A stretch of DNA of 64,000 nt from Ruminococcus_G sp964621905 (GTDB taxonomy: Bacteria > Bacillota > Clostridia > Lachnospirales > Lachnospiraceae), in contig CAZUNG010000006.1 in the NCBI GenBank assembly GCA_964621905.1, positions 1 through 64,000 on the forward strand, in the 5' to 3' direction. The translations under genes were made by a program, and so were the position numbers. Positions 61,438 to 64,000 of the stretch are shown here, one piece after another. The notes beneath the pieces were generated by a model that saw only the letters and a list, made by a program, of their open reading frames with translations, ran no database searches and was not told the origin of the DNA. Positions within the stretch are counted from its first letter, which is position 1, and each line of letters begins with the position of its first letter.

Positions 61438-62700
61438 ATGGACAATCAACATCGAATCATAGACGGAATAAAAGACTTTCCAAAACATGTGCATATAAAA
61501 AGTGTCACGCAGGGGATAGTGACAGGAGTTGCAGGCTGGTGTTTTGCACTTCTGTTATATGCCTATGGCAATGATTGCGGATGGCCAAGAGAGACTGTTG
61601 TTTCCTGGATTTTTGCATGTTGGGGTCTTGGATGTCTGAACGGACTAATTCTTTCATTGAAGTATAAGACGCCAATTCCCGGGGCCTGGTCGATTTCAGG
61701 TGCGGCGATTGCGGTATCCGGTGTCACTGCCGGTCTGTCGCTGCCGCAGCTGTGTACAGGGTATCTGTTGTCTGGTATTATTGTATTTCTGCTGGGTATC
61801 AGCGGAATTGTCAGCAGAGTGATGAAATTTATTCCCATGCCGATCGTCATGGGAATGACGGCAGGATGTCTGTTTAAGTTCGGGACAAATATCGTACAGT
61901 ATCTTTTTAACTGGTCTTCGGATCTTTCACAGACGTCAAATGTTCAGATGCTGGTGATCGGACTTTTGGCGATTGCGGCATGGGTAGTATTTACACGTTT
62001 AAAGATTCCTGCAATTCCTCCGGTATTGGCAGCACTTGTGATCGTTGTTGTCGGTGTTCTGGTGTGCGGACTTTACGACACCAGTGCACTGGCGGGATTA
62101 AAATGGAGTGGTCCGAAATTTGTGGGCTATTCATTTAAAGGCTTTGGAAATGTCTTTATTTCTATTACAATTCCGCTGACGCTGCTCGTTATCGGTGCAG
62201 AGAATACACAGGCGGTAGGTGTTTTGCAGGGCCAGGGGTATGAACCTCCTGTTAAGGCGATGACGGTGATATCCGGTATTGGCGGTGTGATTGCTTCTCT
62301 GTTCGGAGGCCACAATGCCAACATTGCAGGGCCGATGACGGCAATGACAGCATCACCTGAATCGGGACCGAAAGAAGACCGTTATGCAGCGGCTGTCATC
62401 TGTATGATTTTTACTTCCTTCGTGGCAATATTTGCAAGCATTGTCGTACCGTTTTTGGATACGATGCCGATTAACCTGATTTATATTATCGGCGGTTTAT
62501 CTTTGATCGGTGTGATCCTAAGCTCACTTCAGGATGCCTTTAAGGCGGGAAGGTTTCAGCTTTCTGCGGTGATTGCATTTATTATTGCACTGTCTCAGCT
62601 TTCATTTTTGGGTATCGGATCAGCTTTCTGGTCTTTGCTGATTGGTGTAATTATAGCAGTTGTAGTTGAACCGCAGGATTTGAAAGCAAACCGGAATTAA
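61438..62700 (+). CDS. BenE-like (benzoate/H+ symporter family) membrane carrier
   Basis: 420 aa with about 12 membrane segments. The segments PIPGAWSISGAAIAVSG, VMGMTAGCLFKFG and GGHNANIAGPMTAM recall the BenE/NAT-like fold, where the first and last line the substrate site. BenE proteins import benzoate with protons; purine carriers of the same fold are the alternative. It is the third gene of the operon, 31 bases after the MFS gene and before a terminator. Confidence 0.7.
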   Translation: MDNQHRIIDGIKDFPKHVHIKSVTQGIVTGVAGWCFALLLYAYGNDCGWPRETVVSWIFACWGLGCLNGLILSLKYKTPIPGAWSISGAAIAVSGVTAGLSLPQLCTGYLLSGIIVFLLGISGIVSRVMKFIPMPIVMGMTAGCLFKFGTNIVQYLFNWSSDLSQTSNVQMLVIGLLAIAAWVVFTRLKIPAIPPVLAALVIVVVGVLVCGLYDTSALAGLKWSGPKFVGYSFKGFGNVFISITIPLTLLVIGAENTQAVGVLQGQGYEPPVKAMTVISGIGGVIASLFGGHNANIAGPMTAMTASPESGPKEDRYAAAVICMIFTSFVAIFASIVVPFLDTMPINLIYIIGGLSLIGVILSSLQDAFKAGRFQLSAVIAFIIALSQLSFLGIGSAFWSLLIGVIIAVVVEPQDLKANRN

Positions 62701-62710
62701 AAATAACAGT

Positions 62711-62755
62711 CATAGAGGAAGGCCACATACAGTCTTCCTCTATGGCTGTATTGCG
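62711..62755 (+). terminator. Terminator of the UroD-MFS-BenE operon
   Basis: CATAGAGGAAG (62711-62721) pairs with CTTCCTCTATG (62734-62744); the T content behind it is modest. Confidence 0.65.
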
Positions 62756-62865
62756 TTAAAAATGTCAGTGATGTATAATAATTATGTGGTATTTTCGGAA
62801 TAGTCGACTTGATTTTTGGAAAACAGTGATCAAGACTGATTTCTATGACAGCAGAGGGGTTTGAT

Positions 62866-63993
62866 ATGATATCTCAGGTATTTGCTAAAAAATTTATTGA
62901 AAACAGCCGCCGGTACAACGATTACAATTTTATTATTATTAACCCGGAGGGGATTATTATAGCGGCGACGGAAAAAGAGAGGATTGGCGATTTTCATGAA
63001 GCATCTTACCGGATGATGATTAACCGTGAAAATATAGCGGTTGTTGAAGTGGCAGATATTCCGCGGTACGTTGGTGTAAAATGCGGAATTGATATGCCGA
63101 TTATGTATAAAAATGAAATCGTCGGGGCAATTGGAATCACAGGTATTCCCGCAGAGGTAAAAGATGTACTTTCCATGGCGAGGATGAGCATTGAAACTGC
63201 GCTGGAGTACGAGTTTTACAAAGATGATCTTGCACGGAAAAACGGATACCGAAAAAGATTCTGGAAGATGCTGGTTGACGGTGATAAACAACATGCAGAT
63301 GAATTGATCCGCTATACGATTGAGAACGGGTATGACGTAAACCGATACCGGATTGCTATTTTGATAGAAATTAGAGAAAGAAAATTATCTTTTTCCTCTT
63401 TTGCTGATATGCTCTGTGCCTCGGAGCTGCTGAATCATCAGGATATCCTGCTCTATGCGGAGGGGAAGGGGTATATTATATTCCGGGATATTCCCGGACG
63501 CCCGGAGAATCTGTTCCGGGATTACAGGAACATTATAAGGGTGTTTCTGGTGACGCTGTCCGTCTATTTCCGTCGTTTAGGGATCTCATTTGATGCTTAT
63601 ATCGGCAGTATTCAAAATCAGATGGAGAACTATTTTTATTCTTACCAGCACAGCCACTGGATGCAGAAGAAAGGTCTTCACGAACAGTATTTTTATGACT
63701 ACCTGCAGGATTATATTTTTGAAACGATGCCGCAGACGATTATCGACGGAATTTTTAATGTGACGAAACCGCTGGTGGACCAGGCGACGAAAGAGAATTA
63801 TCTTTCGATGATACGGGCACTGATGAATCAGAATTATAATATTAATGACGCAAGTGCCGCCTTGTTTATCCATAAAAATACATTTAATTTCCGTTTTAAT
63901 AAAATAAAGGAGCACTTTGGCATCCAGCCGATGCAAAATGACAAGGACCGCAAATTTGCGGAGGCGCTGTACTATTATCTGGAGAGAGATTAA
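62866..63993 (+). CDS. CdaR-family transcriptional regulator (diacid-recognition, PucR-type HTH)
   Basis: 375 aa from ATG 62866 (AGAGGGG 6 bases upstream); ATG 62845 in frame is less well placed. Residues 1-130 form a diacid-recognition domain (VFAKKFIENSRRYNDYNFII, then GAIGITG); a middle part of about 170 residues follows. The C-terminus is a PucR-type helix-turn-helix (YNINDASAALFIHKNTFNFR). CdaR regulators answer to sugar diacids or other small acids. It lies directly behind the carrier operon and may act on the palindrome at 58694-58718 (inference). The stop is 5 bases before TTAAAGG at the window end, so it is complete. Confidence 0.87.
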   Translation: MISQVFAKKFIENSRRYNDYNFIIINPEGIIIAATEKERIGDFHEASYRMMINRENIAVVEVADIPRYVGVKCGIDMPIMYKNEIVGAIGITGIPAEVKDVLSMARMSIETALEYEFYKDDLARKNGYRKRFWKMLVDGDKQHADELIRYTIENGYDVNRYRIAILIEIRERKLSFSSFADMLCASELLNHQDILLYAEGKGYIIFRDIPGRPENLFRDYRNIIRVFLVTLSVYFRRLGISFDAYIGSIQNQMENYFYSYQHSHWMQKKGLHEQYFYDYLQDYIFETMPQTIIDGIFNVTKPLVDQATKENYLSMIRALMNQNYNINDASAALFIHKNTFNFRFNKIKEHFGIQPMQNDKDRKFAEALYYYLERD

Positions 63994-64000
63994 AGGGGAC

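Noticed and set aside
1..64000. CRISPR arrays, insertion sequences, prophage, tRNA or rRNA genes
   Set aside because: No regularly spaced repeats, transposase, integrase or phage proteins, and no rRNA or tRNA sequence were seen by eye; short tRNAs could still be missed without a search.

Overview
The window looks like a chromosome segment of an anaerobic, low-to-mid GC Firmicute, most like a gut clostridium of the Lachnospiraceae type. The grounds are the strong AGGAGG-type ribosome binding sites, the TTGACA/TATAAT promoters, pyruvate phosphate dikinase, an oxygen-sensitive (radical SAM) sulfatase maturase, a 4-hydroxybutyrate dehydrogenase-type enzyme, YesM/YesN-type two-component proteins, DUF1538/P-II, DUF4179 and DUF2089 genes, and no respiratory genes. 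No rRNA, tRNA, CRISPR array, insertion sequence or phage gene was seen. All names come from reading the proteins by eye; no search was run.

Region 1 (1-16.9 kb) holds the C-terminal end of ppdK, a ROK regulator, glutamate dehydrogenase, and a tight operon of aldehyde dehydrogenase, sugar-phosphate isomerase/epimerase-like protein, a cobalamin-binding mutase-like protein, class II aldolase, zinc alcohol dehydrogenase, FGGY kinase and a PLP aminotransferase/aminomutase. After a strongly structured 244-base gap come an SDR dehydrogenase, a hydantoinase/oxoprolinase-type protein and a second zinc dehydrogenase. Together they look like a catabolic route (oxidation, phosphorylation, aldol cleavage, aldehyde oxidation) joined to B12 and amino-group chemistry. 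The substrate is unknown.

Region 2 (16.9-31 kb) is mixed housekeeping and accessory DNA: an AraC regulator, an Fe-S protein, a P-II-like/DUF1538 pair, an ECF sigma/anti-sigma pair, a zone of decaying small genes (23.6-25.6 kb), an Ada-type regulator translationally coupled to a second hydantoinase-type gene, mscL, an UlaG-like hydrolase, DUF554 and a molbindin.

Region 3 (31-37.6 kb) is a self-contained sucrose PTS operon on the minus strand (IIBCA, GH32 sucrase, HPr, enzyme I). It is divergent from a LacI-type repressor and has two good promoters and three matching operator candidates between them. Its HPr has Lys instead of the regulatory Ser46.

Region 4 (38-64 kb) starts with an ABC-transporter remnant and an iron alcohol dehydrogenase. 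A large sulfate-ester locus follows: an SsuABC/Ats-like importer with two different ATPases, five intact cytoplasmic sulfatases plus one broken copy, a UroD-family methyltransferase-like protein, a TauE/SafE exporter, an anaerobic sulfatase maturase, and a sensor kinase/AraC response regulator pair. A second UroD-like protein, an MFS carrier, a BenE-like (benzoate/H+) carrier and a CdaR-type regulator close the window. I infer import of small, possibly aromatic, sulfate esters, desulfation in the cytoplasm, export of sulfur oxyanion and further use of the (methoxy)aromatic or alcohol part.
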